NCBI GenBank assembly: GCA_004154925.1
Contig: QJNS01000156.1
Span: 62,001-126,000, forward strand
Source of the DNA: Monosporascus cannonballus
Lineage: Eukaryota; Ascomycota; Sordariomycetes; Xylariales
Direction: 5' to 3'
Length of the DNA stretch: 64,000 nucleotides
In this document: piece after piece, positions 36,275 through 49,130 of the stretch
Layout: each line of letters begins with the position of its first letter
How positions within the stretch are numbered: position 1 is the first letter of the stretch
Made by a program: the position numbers and the translations under genes
Notes under the pieces: model-generated
Told to the model about the DNA's origin: nothing
Database searches by the model: none
Seen by the model: the letters and a program-made list of their open reading frames with translations, nothing else

Positions 36275-37898
36275 GGGGTCTGAATAGGTTTCTGGTTGGT
36301 TACGCAATGCATTGGACTTCTTTTGGTGATGATTTCTTGCTGGTTGGAAAAATACTGTTATGCTTGGAACGAGACGGCAGACACTGTTGATCGATTACTA
36401 TCGATCAGTACAATATGATTCACCTATGATGTGGCCAGAGTTAGATACTATAGAATCACTCCTTAAACACACATACGCGAGCAGATTAAGAGGACAATCA
36501 TTTATCTAGAAATTGCCTTGCGAAAGAACATGACGGTTCATTCACTTAGTGGGCAAATAACATAAGCACTACCTCGTGAATACGGAGACCAGGAATCCGT
36601 CCCGACATTTATCCATCAATCATGCCTTATCGGTTATATTAGGCAATATCCAAGGTCTGTGACTTGCATCTTAATTGTGACTAGACATTCCAATGGTCGC
36701 CTTATCTAATGACTCGTAGGATCGTGTGGATAGTGATGTGCTATATTGACCGGATATGTCGTACTGTTTTCAAGTGCATTGGGGTACAATTCAGTGTGCG
36801 GACGCAAGATGGGAAGTTCGTTTTGAGCCTTGACTCGAATACGTCCTTCGAATTTTTTTTGCATGGCAATGCAGTTAGTTGGAACACGTAAAGTTTCCGG
36901 TCGGAAATATCTCAAGGCACCCTGAAAGAGACCGAAAAGAAGGGGTATTTATCATGTACAACGACTACTATATCACTAGGTCCCAAAATCCGCCCGAGGG
37001 GCGACGGTGTCTTACACAGCGACTTGCTCGAGCCTTGCACGCTCGGCCAATGCCGGGCCCGGGCCCAGCAACCGGAGTTCTATTTGGAGCTGCCGTGTGT
37101 GAGACGGTGAAACTCGTCTCTGGGTGGGGAGTGGCCTTGAACAGATACAATAGAATAATGATTGTGCGTTTCAAAGAATATTGGATAAGTCGGATTTCGA
37201 TGGAAGGTCGAGAGGTACATCTTTTTTATACCCGCTTCTTGCGGCCAATTATTACCGGACCGTCGGTATCTTGATATCCCAGCCAACAACCGCCAGAGAG
37301 CCAGGTGATTCCTACAATAGCAACAACCGCATGACGCCCAGCAGCAGCAATACTTAGCCTATCCTTGCTACGAAAACTGCAACATCGAGCTGGCCAGCTG
37401 TTTATTCTCCGCTACTGAAGAGGTAGAAAAGAACCACAACTTATAGGACCGAGTTCCTCTAGAACGAGTCGTCCACCAATGTCTGCTCACGGAGTGGCCG
37501 TGGAGGAGACGTCTTAGGACCAACACCCGAAGCGGTGGCTTCCTGCTCCAGTGTCTTATCGTAGTTGAAGTCAGCTCATGAAACAGAGAATTTCCAATCG
37601 CCACTACTCTAATGTTCAGGTAAATAGGTAAGGAGGGTATGGAAAGAGGTAGCATAAAGGCGTCTGGCTTCAGAGCTTACAACATCGATGGGCATCTGGT
37701 AGCAAACATCTCAATGTCTTCTATACACCCTCGACGCAGGTGGCTACTCTAAGTTTTGATGCTATGTGGTGGATCGAATGGAAAGGTTGTGTACCCTGGC
37801 AGGAATGCGCCCAACCTTAGGTGACGCTATAATTAGATATTGACGTTGAGGTCAACTTGCGCAGCATTCAGCCCTACCAAGCTCCCAGCCCTACCAGG
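36275..37898. other. Intergenic region at the right edge of the gene island
   Basis: About 1.6 kb with balanced composition up to the transposon end at 37899. Overlapping frames at 36706-37289 and 37368-37655 on both strands have no motif. No RNA gene recognised. Confidence 0.5.
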
Positions 37899-39396
37899 CA
37901 GGCGCTAGTCAAAATAAATGGCGTACCCAACCGCCCCACCCTCCAAAATTCCATACAATTTGCATATAGCTCAAAAGACAGCAAGGGTTATTTGAGCTAC
38001 GATTAAGATAATATCTTTGAAAATATTTTATTTAATAAATTTAGACGTTACTTTAATAAGTTATACGTTATTTTCAGCTACAAATTATATCCTTTTACTG
38101 TTATACTACAGATTTAAATATAGTTTTTTATCGCTCTTTATTTATTATATTTCCTTTTTTTGTAAAATTAGCCTTATAAAATGCCGCGTATTAATATAAG
38201 AGTTATTTTCGACATGGAATTTAACTTTTTTAATAATACTTTCGATCGGATTGGTTTCGGTGTTATCGTAAACATTTCGGATAACAATATAAGCTTTTTT
38301 TGAAATTATTATTTCGTAGCTTTCGAAAGATAATTTGTATCGTTATTTTGTTATATAATCAAGTCTTTATAACTCAAGTAAAGTTTTATAAAAGCTATTA
38401 CCGGTTTTATAATTTCGATATATTTGAATAAAATATTTTCTTACATAGGTTTTTAACTGTATACTAAAAAAACGGTAATCGCTAATTATTCGCGGTTATT
38501 AATTCTATAACGTAATAAGCCTTTTATTCGTAACATTTAAAAAGAAAATCGTAATAAAATATTTATTAAAAACGTTATTTTTATCGGCGTCGCCGCCGGT
38601 CTGTAATAACGTTAAATTTAGCGACGATTTACTATATATTATAATTTCTAGCCTTTTTTTTAACTTTATCTTTATTTTTTTTCTTAAAGCTGAAATATAT
38701 CTTATTTTTAAAAACGAATTTCGTAAGAAAATCTAGGTCCTCCTAATAATCGCCGGTTAACTTTCGCTGGATTCGTGTTACACGGTAATTTTTGATAAAA
38801 TTATTAAACTTAAGTTTTTTCGTTTCGAAACGAATTTAAATTTTTAACAGCTTAAAGGCCTTTTTAAAAATATATATAAAATATTAAAGATTTATTTCGA
38901 TCTTCTTTCGAAAACTTATTATATTAATCGATAATAATTTTAAAGATTAAATATATGATAATAAAAATAACTAATAAATTAGATTTATATTTCGTTAAAC
39001 TTGGTTTTATTTCCCTTTTTTAACTTAAAATAATATATTATAAATATTTTTTTTTATTTAACAACTTCTTATAATCTTAGAAATGTCGAACATCTTAAAA
39101 ATTTAACGATTTATAATGCCGACGTTAAAAGTATTATTAAGCTTTTTAGCTCTTTTAACCTTAACTTTAGCCGTATTATTATCGGTATTTATTATTATTT
39201 AAAAACGAAAAAGAAATTAAAAAAATAAGGTGAAAAGAAATTACCGTAATCGCGATATATCGCTTTTTATAATAATGCAAAAAGATTATATAATCGTTAT
39301 TAATATTGTTGAATTACAAAAGCTTAAAATTATTTTAATTTAAGTGTATTTGGAAGTTAGTTGAAATTGTGCGCTATTTATTTTAACTAGTGCCTG
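37899..39396. mobile_element. RIPed DNA transposon (1.5 kb) with CAGGCGCTAGTC terminal repeats
   Basis: The left end CAGGCGCTAGTCAAAATAAA is mirrored at 39369-39396 (TGCGCTATTTATTTTAACTAGTGCCTG, the inverted repeat with RIP-type transitions). CTAC stands near both ends. The interior is heavily RIPed. The minus strand near 38200-38270 reads 'NTETNPIESIIKKVKFHVEN', which resembles the '(N/D)xxNPIE' region of a DDE transposase, but I cannot place the superfamily. The small plus-strand frame at 38017-38199 is AT-driven. The left end coincides exactly with the edge of the gene island. Confidence 0.55.
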
Positions 39397-39462
39397 CTAC
39401 AGTATTTTTAAGGTTGAGGAGTGATAAATAAAATTCTGGCAAAACTGTTAACTTACCCCGCG

Positions 39463-39977
39463 CAGGCGCTAGTCAAAATAAATGGCGCACTTACTCCAAC
39501 TAGCCTCCAAATACACCTAAATCATGATGATTTCAAGCCTTCGTAATTCAACAATATCAATGGCGATCATATAATCTTTTTGCATAATCATAAAGAGCGA
39601 TGTATCGCGATCGCGGTAAATTTTTTTCCACCCTGTTTCTCCAATTTCTTCCTCGTTTTTGAGTAATAACGGTAACCGCTAATAGTACCGCTTAAATTCG
39701 ATCGGGAAATCCAAAAATTTAATAGAGGATAATGAATAGGGGCGGCAGAACCTTACGTTCAAATTAGTAATATAACGTTAAAAAAATCTTATTAATAGCA
39801 GAAAAAAACGCATAGCCTATTAGTTTAATAGCTAAAGTTATCATGAAATAAATTTTTAAAGCATTATTTACAAAAAGCCACAGGTAATCCTTTGTCGTCT
39901 CTTGATATATATGTAAATTGTATGGTATTTTCGAGGAGTTGGCGGTTGGATGCGCCATTTATTTTGACTAGCGCCTG
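39463..39977. mobile_element. 515-bp non-autonomous element (MITE) of the same family
   Basis: The ends are a perfect 27-bp inverted repeat starting CAGGCGCTAGTCAAAATAAA and continuing TGGCGCA. CCCGCG occurs directly before (39457-39462) and after (39978-39983), an exact 6-bp target duplication. The terminal repeat is the same as that of the 37899-39396 element, so both probably used one transposase. The interior is AT-rich; the minus-strand frame at 39764-39958 is not a transposase. Confidence 0.75.
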
Positions 39978-40058
39978 CCCGCGATATCGATGGAAAGGGA
40001 AGGTGGTGCTATGTTAGCGCTCTGAGAGAGATTGTAGTGATCAGCGCTAATGTTAACA

Positions 40059-40491
40059 GCGAGTTCTAGCTCGAAGAGAGTAAAGAAAAGCTTTGAGAGA
40101 GCTCAGCTATATCTTTATTAAAATTAGACGGTCCAAGCGTCGAAAAAATTATAATGTTTAATAGAAGCATTTATTACATAATTGTTATATAGTTGAAAAT
40201 AAAATTATTTTTAAAATGTATTTGTTAAGCAAATACTATATAACTACGATATAATTAATAATAAAATCTTTTTAAACGTATTTCTTCAAAAAAAACTATG
40301 TAATTAGTTTAGAATTAATAACTTAAAAAATTATAAAAAATATTTATTTAACAAATGTTATACAATTCTTCTATAATTAACAACAAAAAATAAAAATAAT
40401 TTTAATACTGTATTTGCTAAAGAATTACGACGTATCGGATTAAGTTTTTAAAAATAAGGTTGGCGTTTTCTACCTTCTTTGAACTTGCTGC
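40059..40491 (+). repeat. Repeat module 'A', left copy
   Basis: About 430 bp, beginning GCGAGTTCTAGCTCGA and containing GAGCTCAGCTA, TTTATTAAAATTAGACGG and CCAAGCGTCG. It then has several degenerate units of about 60-70 bp around TATTTGTTAAGCAAATAC, and ends TTGGCGTTTTC...CTTGCTGCTGC. A second copy in the same orientation is at 54146-54501. The copies stand outside the two LTRs of the minus-strand retroelement. Identity unknown; it may be a solo LTR or other dispersed repeat. Confidence 0.6.
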
Positions 40492-40861
40492 TGCGCTACT
40501 ATGACGGCTAAGCGATTTAATCAACTAATAAACCTTAGTTGTACGGGTTTATGTTAGCAGGAGTATCGTAGAATTCTGAGCAATAAATACAGTATTTTGT
40601 TACGATTCGTAATATTAAAAGTACGGAAATTATATCGTAAACGATTAATATTAATAAATATTATAAGTTAATATTATTTAAATTATAAAAGTAGTAAATG
40701 TATTATATTTGATTTTTTCGATTTTATTAAGCCTGGTTTTATAACTTTTACGATAGATTCTATCGAGCTTGGCTTTATAGGCTTTACGATAAATCCTGTC
40801 GAGCTATTACGTAACTCGATTTATATAACTTATTTATTTTTCCTGCTACGACCGTTTTCCG
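40492..40861 (-). repeat. LTR (3' side of the minus-strand element)
   Basis: Direct-repeat partner of 53811-54143. Shared runs include ACGGCTAA(G/C)CGATTT, AATAAATA and GATTAATATTAATAAATATT, and both end near CGACCGTTTT. The exact end is uncertain. Confidence 0.65.
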
Positions 40862-42781
40862 AGACCGCAGCCTGTTAAGTTATAATACGACCCTCTTTTT
40901 CCATAAATTTCGTTTCGAAACTTTCTTTTTTTTTTGTAAATCTTTTTTTGCCATTTTGTCGCGTCGTATTAAAAAACCGGTTAATAAAAAAATTAAGAAA
41001 CGAAATAATTTGCTTCAACTTATTATTTTTTGCGCCGTAAATATGCCTATATATTTGTATTGCGTTTATCGAGGTTTTTCGTCTTGTCGTATTTTTGTAT
41101 CTGATTTTTACTGATGCGAAAAATATATAACGCGAAACTAAGACCTTTACGACGTTAACGGTTTTTTTACTATTTAATTTAAAAAGCTTATTTTTAATAA
41201 TTTTAAATTAATATAAAACTTGAAAAAATTAAAAAGAGCGAAATAAACGTAAGCTAAGGTTCGCCGACTTCGAAAATAAAAGAAATTATGGGTCGATCGT
41301 ATAGCACGTATATTATTTCGAGGTTTTCAGTCTTTGAAAAAGTTAGATAAATTAAAACGTAAGGAGTGGGCCGAAATTACGGAGGCCGAATTTTTTGCTG
41401 TTTCTTCCAATTAGTCCATTATCGAGCCCACGGATTAGTTAATTACTAATTGAGGAGCTTTCGATTTTATTATTTTTGAAGTTATTAGTAAAATTCTTTT
41501 TTATAGATGTTAGGCGCCAATAAGATTTTTAGCAGGTTCCTAGATATTTTCGAAATCCGGGTACTTTTCCTACTTAATTAAGTACCGAATAAATTCGTTT
41601 TTTTCTTATATCGAAATTTTCTCCATCTTATATAATTATTCGTTTTCTATTTCTATATCGTTCTATGCTGTATATACTTTAATTTTATCTGGTATTAACT
41701 CGAACAAAAAACGTAAAAAATTAGATAGAATATAACCTTTAATAGAAATTTCAGTTAATAATTATTTTCAGAGATTTTTTAGCGATCTTACATAGGTCGA
41801 TATATTTAAAATCGAAATTTTTGCTGGGTTTTCTATTTAAATATTTTTAGTAATAAAAAACCATTTTCCTCTTTTCGAAAATTTATCTCTTTAATCTTTT
41901 TTAGTTGTAATGCTTGTTTATTTGATTTCGTACGAATTTTAGTTCTGTTTTCCTTTTTTAATGCAATTATCGTAATTATTTTAATGTAAGGGTTATTTTA
42001 ACGTTAATTAGGCCGCTATTACGTATTTTTTTTATAAATTTCTAAAATAAAACCAAAATTTGCGTTCGTAAGTATTATTTTAATACTTTCGTAATAATTA
42101 TTATTATAAGTTAATTATGCGACTTGTAATTTATTAACTCAGTTATATTATTTGTAATTAATATAATATCGTAAGTAGGTTTCTCAAATCTGGTTTGTTT
42201 TGTTTATTTATTCGTTTAACATTTAAATACGTTAAATAATTTGTGATTTAAGCCGATTTATATGTTAAAACTTTGTTAAAATTTTGATACAAATATTTAT
42301 CACTTTACTTAAGATAATATTAATTAATAATACGTATGTATTAAAAATATTTCTAAACAAGATATAAGTTGTTTATTCGGCGCTTATATCTTTATAATAT
42401 AGTAAAAAATAGGAAAATTTCATAAATCGATCGACGATTACGAAACCATTATCGTAATATATTCCTATAACTGGATTTTCTGACATAGAAAGTTTGATAA
42501 TAACATCGAATATAACTAAATACTATAGTTTTTTTATAACTGATAATAGTTGTAACTTTTCATATTGTTTATATCGTCGAATTTTTGTTCTAGCACAAAT
42601 ATCGTATTATTAGATTATTTTTTATATCATTAATTTTATTTAAGAAAGGAATATATACGTTAAAGCCGTTTTAAGATTTTGCAAATTTCTGGATATTTAT
42701 ATAACAAATGTTCGTATATATTTCGTATACGATTTTTCTGATAATTTTCTAGGACTTGTATTTTGTTCGTTTTTGGATTTT

Positions 42782-43006
42782 TTAGAAAGCCGCCGTTCTA
42801 TTGCTGGAATTCTGTGGTATATTACTGGGCATTGCCCGAAGTATAGTAATCTGTCGGTGGTGTAAATATCTTTTTATAATAGTATTAAAAATTATATAGT
42901 TAATTTTAATCAGTTTCTTTTCGAAATTTAGTCGCCTACTTAAAATATTAGCTTTGCCGTTTTTTAAGCCCTTTTTATAGATAATAACGAAATTCAAGTT
43001 CGCCAA
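42782..43006 (-). pseudogene. RNase H C-terminal remnant of the minus-strand element
   Basis: 'MANLNFVIIYKKGLKNGKAN' followed by 'ILSRRLNFE' corresponds to the gypsy pattern LANYDF.I.YRPG..N.KADALSRR. This is the end of RNase H before the integrase. The frame then degenerates. Confidence 0.65.
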
Positions 43007-43749
43007 TTTCTCGCGTAACGAAGTTATCGTCTTATAAATTTTTTAATCGTTATAAATCGTGTAAAAATTTGATAATTTATATAAATTTTAATTTGATGCA
43101 CACTTTCTTTTAAAAAATGCCTGAATTTTCGAAAAGCTATAATAATAGCCGCAAATTCTTTATTTAAAATACCGTAATTAAATTCGGTTTTCTTTTAACT
43201 TATATAAAAAGAATATAATAAGGTACAATTTGTCTTAATTATTTTGCTATCCGATTATTATATCTAATGTATAATTCGAAATATCGGTTTTTAGATTAAT
43301 ATGGCGTATTAAATTGTACATAATTAATATTGGTTCGTTTATAATTATATCCTTAATTTCTTAAAATGTCTTTTTCGTTTCGGATATCTATATAAATATT
43401 TTTCCTTTTTAGTAAGATTAATTAATGGTGTAATTATTTTGCTGATATTCCAAATATATTTTCTGTAATAATTAGCGAATATAAAAAAATACCTATACCT
43501 TCTTAATTATTGTTAATATTTATTGTCTCGTAATTACAACGATTTTTTCAATTCATTTTAATATATTCTAGAGTAATAATATGTTTTAGAGATTTTACTT
43601 ATAAAGTATAAAATTGATTTTTTTGCTTTAATAAACAGCTTTTCGTTTTATAAATCTTAAAGAACATTATAAAGATATTCTATATATACTTTTTTCGTTT
43701 TTAAAAAATAAAAATATTATCGACGTAACAAATAATAAAAATATCGAAA

Positions 43750-44090
43750 TATTTTCGTAATGCATAATTAGTTAGTGATTAAAAAGTTATTAGTACATTC
43801 GTAAATCCTATTAATATAACCAAGTATTTAAATAATTCGTATTTTGCCCTAAAGGATATTTTTTATTCGTATCCTTTTTTAATCCTAATAAGATTATATT
43901 TATCTTTAAGATTGAATGCTATAAAATATTTAGGTCTGTAAAATCGGTTTTTTATTTCTACAATCAATGGTAATAATATTCGATCTTTAATAATAATATT
44001 ATTTAGTTGTCGATAATGAATTATAAATCGTGATTTCCTCTTTTTTTAATACGAAGAACATTAAATATCACGCTAATAATTTCGAAAGTT
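43750..44090 (-). pseudogene. Reverse transcriptase remnant of the minus-strand element
   Basis: The minus-strand translation gives 'YRQLNNIIIKDRILLPLIVE', 'PKYFIAFNLKDKYNLIRIKK' and 'ELFKYLVILIGFTN', the RT fingers and palm (YRQLN..T.K..YPLP, K.F.KLDL...YN.IRI..GDEWKTAF, YLVMPFGL.NAP), with stops and frame breaks. A related but distinct RT is in the inserted element at 47900-48650. Confidence 0.65.
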
Positions 44091-44846
44091 AAATTTATCC
44101 CTTTTACAACCGATTTTCTAGGTATTTTTTTTTAAAAACGCGCAATTTATCTCCGTTAAAATTGAAAATAAAGTAAAATTTCGTCGAAAATCCTTCTTTA
44201 ACAATTATTTTATAATTTTATTCGTTATGTTCTAGTAATTTCGTATTAAGTTTTTTTATAAAAAGCTGCTTATATCGGTAGTATTATAATAATATATTAA
44301 TTTAACCTTTTGATTTTTAGGGCTGCTATTTTAAGTCGTTATTTAATTGTCGTAATTTTTTTCTGATAGTAATAGCGATATGTCATATTTCTCTTTGATA
44401 CTTTTTCTTTTGTATTTTATCCCTTTAAATAGTAAGGTTTTTGTCGTATCCTTATGCTTGTATTCGTCGTTAAATCCGATCGAATATTAAAATCTTTATT
44501 TTTTTTTCTTTTGCTTATTAACGAGATATAAGACGAATCTTATTTAATTAGTTATTTTATTAATTAAAACTCTGTACTGGTATATCTATAATAATTCTAA
44601 AATTATATTGTAATTACTATATAAAACGATATCGATATTAATTATCTAATATTATCCTTAAACAAAAATCTGGAATTAATTACTTTCGCATATAATTTTC
44701 CTGTTATCTTAAGTAAAATCCTAATTTTCTGTATTCGTATTTATATAAGTTCTTAACTTATATTTTTATAAGAATTTAAACCTGTTAATTACGTTTAGTA
44801 CAATATAATTTTCGCTTAAAACTTCGTAATATATTGTTATCATATA

Positions 44847-45241
44847 TGTTATGATCTAACGGTCTTAGCTTTTCGCAAACGGTCGGGCTCACGAAAAAAA
44901 CAAAATCCGACCATCGCCAACAGGTTACGTAACCAGCTCAAAGATCCCAAGATGCCAAGTACTTTAAATCTCTTAAGCCGCCAAAGAACTTAAAGGGCTT
45001 AACGGGCTTAAAAATTTAAGCCGTTTAAATATCTTAAACTAAAATAAAATATATATGTTTATTATTTTTATAATTTAAATAATTTTAGCTTATAATTAAA
45101 TATTATTATTTTAAATACTTTTAATATTATAAAATGTAATTTGAATTTAATATATATTATTATAAAATTTTATAATATCTTCATTAATATAAATTTATAT
45201 AATTAAAATTTAATAATTAGTTAATCCGTTTAGCCGTTTTA
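44847..45241 (+). repeat. Left LTR, 395 bp
   Basis: Starts TGTTATGATCTAACGG; the partner at 51181 starts TATTATGACTTAACGG. Shared blocks include TTTTCGCAAACGGTCGGGCT, GGTTACGTAACCAGCTCAAA and AATAAAATATATA. It contains the perfect palindrome GGTTACGTAACC. Confidence 0.85.
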
Positions 45242-45299
45242 CGTTATATGCTTTTATTTAGTAATACCGTCAAATTTTAAGCAATACCTTTTTAATTAA

Positions 45300-46200
45300 A
45301 ATGTCGACCAGCATTTAAGCATCTTCTGCTATTACATAATTCTAGGCCAGGATTAAGCAATTTAAAAAGCAAATTTAACAGTTTGCAGCAATAACTTTAA
45401 TACGTATTGTTACGTTACGATATAAGGTAAAAAAAACCATAGCCTTACGACGGAAAAAGAAATATTCAAAGTTTTCTTACCTAAGCACGGGCGTATCTCC
45501 GTTTTTAGAATTTAACTAAATTCGCGGATAAAATTTTCGCCGTAACAGCTTTTCTTACGGAAAATGCTTTGGATTAGTTCGAACCAGTTATAAGAGATTA
45601 TATAGAGAACTCCGAAGCCGATTAAGAAAAAACTACTAAAACTTTTTTCTCTAATTATGTGAATTTCGAGGAAAAATTAAAAGCCAATTTCGAAAACCCA
45701 GACGAAAAACGAACGGCTGCGTAATAAATTTTAAGATTTCAGTAAAAAAAAACCATTTCGAAATATACTATTATTTTTAGAAATCTTATGGCGAAGGCCG
45801 GCTGGACCGATAACGAAAGTAAGAACTTAATTGTTATATTTTATAAAGAATTAAAAAATTACGTTAAGGACGAGATTATTAAGCTTTTAAAACTCAGGAC
45901 TTTAAACCGGTACATTACCGAAGCAGTTAAGATAAACAATAGGCTATACGAACGCCGTATAGAAAAAAAAGGATAATACACTCTAAAGCATGGAGGTCAC
46001 TCAGCTAATCAAAAAAAACGCGATATACCGTTTATATCGCATAGTACGGCACCAAAACCCAGAGAACTAGGAACTATTTATAAAAAGAACTGGAATTAGA
46101 TCAAATGTTTCAATTGCGACAAAATGGGGAATAAAACATTACGATATAAGACGCCAAAAAAACTCCGATAGGACATTTAGAAATCAGTACCTAAAGAACT
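45300..46200 (+). pseudogene. Gag remnant of the chromovirus-type element
   Basis: The open stretch at 45788-45976 reads 'MAKAGWTDNESKNLIVIFYK', 'LKNYVKDEI' and 'INNRLYERRIEKKG', the retrotransposon gag domain (..GW....L...FY.GL...VKDE...R..RPD.L...I..A..IDNRLYERR). Near 46104-46150 'IKCFNCDKMGNK' is the zinc knuckle C-x2-C, with later ligands altered. Stops interrupt the rest. Confidence 0.7.
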
Positions 46201-47899
46201 CTTTAAAGAAAATAGAAAAAATAAAGGCAGATTCATTAACATAATTCAGCTTAAATATATACCGAATCTCTTATAGCGAAGAGTTCAACAAGAACCATCA
46301 CGATAAAAAATTCGATACGGAATGCAAAAAGACAAAAAGCTGGCTTAGCAAGCATTACGAATATAACAAAAGGCATTACAAAGCTGGTTACGCGAATACC
46401 GAGATTAAATAGAAAAAATCTGTCTCGGAACCCCTGATTAATAAAGCAGAATATATGCTATATATTGTCGACGACGAGAATATCCAGATTATAAAAAGTG
46501 GAAACAATATATTTACGAACGCATCACCTGTATATATTACGAAAGATTCGATTATCCAAATCGTATCGGACATAATAAAAATAACAAATAATAGTATCGA
46601 TATTTTCGAACTATAGCCTCAAGAGATATTCCGCAACTGGTTGAAATAAAGAGCTGGTCCGAAAAAAAACAATACCTGCAGGAAAACCCTTTTTGTTATT
46701 ACTAATAATACGATTACCAAATAGAAAAGGAGTTAATCTAACGTATAATAAAGAAATACTACCAAAGAATTATTACAGATCTTTATTTTCAGTTAGCATT
46801 TATTACAAATATTTACGAAAAAAAAGCTATTAAAGAAAATACGTAAAGTTACAGAAAATTTCTAGAACGATAATCAAAATAACGCATAATGGAATACAAT
46901 GATTAATATAAAAAAATAATTTACATAATAAAAGAATTACAACGAAATTAAAAATAATTAATATAATTCGAAGAAAAAGTATGCTGGCAATAACGATAAA
47001 TACAGCAACATAACGCGTTAAACGAAAAAATATAAATAAAGTCCGATAAATTCGAATAAATGTTAAAAAAAGTTATTTATAAAAAAACCGTAAAATAACG
47101 AAACCCAAAGATATTAAAAGGAATTCCTAAAAAAGGCTTTAAATGCGACGATAAAAGCCGTTAATAACCTTATTATTTTAAATATACGAATTAGAACGTA
47201 CTAGTATACCGCAATAATAGATTACGGAACTTTAGGCGGAAATTCTATTATACCAAATATGGTCAATAAATTTAAACTGCTATAGAAATACAAATTAAAA
47301 TCTTATATAGTAACGAATGTCGAAAATCAAGAATTCGCTTACGATAACGGAAAAATTATACGCAAAATTGATTACCTCGAGATTTTTATCAAAAAACGAT
47401 ATCAAACAGTTAATTTCGATATCGTTCTGTTCAAAAATTACGACATAATCTTAGGATAATTATAGATACGTTAATACGAAATCTTAATTAATAACGGAAC
47501 TAACTAAATAAAGTTTATCTTATACATTATTAGCAAATAAAAAAAATTAAGATCTTAACATTCGATCGATAATAATGACGAATGCAAGTATAAGGACACG
47601 ACAAAACTCTTACCACCTAAAAGAACAAAATATAAAAAAAAAACGAGCATCAAAAAAATACGACATATTATTATTACTATTAAAACGAGCCTTAAACAAC
47701 TAAATAACGATTTAAAATAATAACTCTAAAAATCAAAAAATCTAATTAATATATTATTACAGTATTACAAATATGAACTGCTTTTTCAAAAAGAACTTAA
47801 TACGAAATTACTAAAACATAGCGAATAAAATCATAAAATAATGTTTAAAAAAGGATCCTCGACGAAGTTTTACCCTATTTCTAATTTAAATAGAAACGA

Positions 47900-48650
47900 A
47901 TTACGTACTTTTAGAGAATACCTAAAAAATTAATTATAGAAAAAATTGATTCGACTTTCGAAGTTACCAGTAAGATACTTAATGTTTTTCGTACCGAAAA
48001 AAAACGAAAAATTGTACCTTATAGTTAATTATCGACAATTAAACGATATTATTATTAAAGATCGAATACTATTACTTTTAATTACAGAAATAAAGGACCG
48101 ATTTTACGGAGTCAAATAGTTTATAATATTCGATGTTAAAGATAAATATAATTTTATGAAGATTAAGGAAAAATATAAACAATAAATAATCTTTAAAACG
48201 AAACACGAATTATTTAAGTATTTAATTATGTTAATAGGATTTACGAAAGTACTAGTAACCTTTTAACGAATAATTAATTTCATACTATAAAAATACCTTG
48301 ATATTTTCGTCGTATATTATTTCGACGATATTCTTATATTTTTAAAGACGGATAAAGAATATATAAAATATGTTCATAGGGGTTTTCAAGCTTTCCAAAA
48401 CGTAAAGCCGCTAATTAATATAAAAAAGAATTAGTTTCATAAATAGAAAATGGAATATCTGGGATATATTATCATTTTAGGACATATTAGGATGAACCCT
48501 AAGAACAGCGCTGTAATTACAGAATAATAAACGTCAATGACAGTTAAAAAGGCACAGGTATTTCTTAGATTCGTCAACTATTACAGAAAGTTTATTCGAA
48601 ATTTTAGTAAAATAATTATATCTTTAACGATCCTTACAAAAAAAAGCTTT
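47900..48650 (+). pseudogene. Reverse transcriptase remnant (chromovirus-type element)
   Basis: The reading is 'MFFVPKKNEKLYLIVNYRQL', 'NDIIIKDRILLLLITEIKDR', then the catalytic 'VVYYFDDILIF' with FDD intact at 48321-48329, then 'FLRFVNYYRKFIRNFSKI'. Length and order fit Ty3 RT. Several TAA/TAG codons, some where the family has Trp or Gln, are typical of RIP. Confidence 0.75.
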
Positions 48651-48699
48651 AAAAAATATTTAATACGGAAAAGGCGTTTTAAAATATTAAGAATACGAT

Positions 48700-49130
48700 T
48701 ATTAGCAAGTTAATATTAATTATATACGATTTAAACAGCTCTATTAAATTAAAAACTGATATTTTAGATTACGCGTTAAACGTAATAATCGGATAACGAA
48801 ATAAATAAGGCAAATTGTACCTTAGTGTATTTTTTTCGTACAAGTTAAAAGGAACCGAACTTAATTACGGTATTTTAAATAGGGAATTTATGGTTATCGT
48901 TATGATATTCCGAAAGTTCAGCCATTTCCTAAAGGAAAATTTATACCAAGTTAAGATTTATACGGATTATCAAAATCTTACCCGATTTATTATAACCAAG
49001 GAATTTATAAAACGATAATTTCGTTACGCGGAAAAATTGGCAAACTTCGATTTCGTTATCATTTATAGGAAAGGGTTAGAAAATAATAAAGCAAATATTT
49101 TGAATAAATAATTAAATTTCGAAAGAAAAT
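48700..49130 (+). pseudogene. RNase H remnant (chromovirus-type element)
   Basis: The open stretch at 48815-49018 holds 'LNYGILNREFMVIVMIFRKF' and 'YQVKIYTDYQNLTRFI' (family: NYDI.DKE.LAIV...WRH, V.TDH.NL..F). It continues after a stop with 'KLANFDFVIIYRKGLENNKA'. Confidence 0.75.

Noticed and set aside
40059..40491. Irregular repeats with short palindromes considered as a CRISPR-like array
   Set aside because: Unit length and spacing are irregular, the sequence is AT-rich and RIPed, and the host is a fungus. It is a degenerate repeat in module A.
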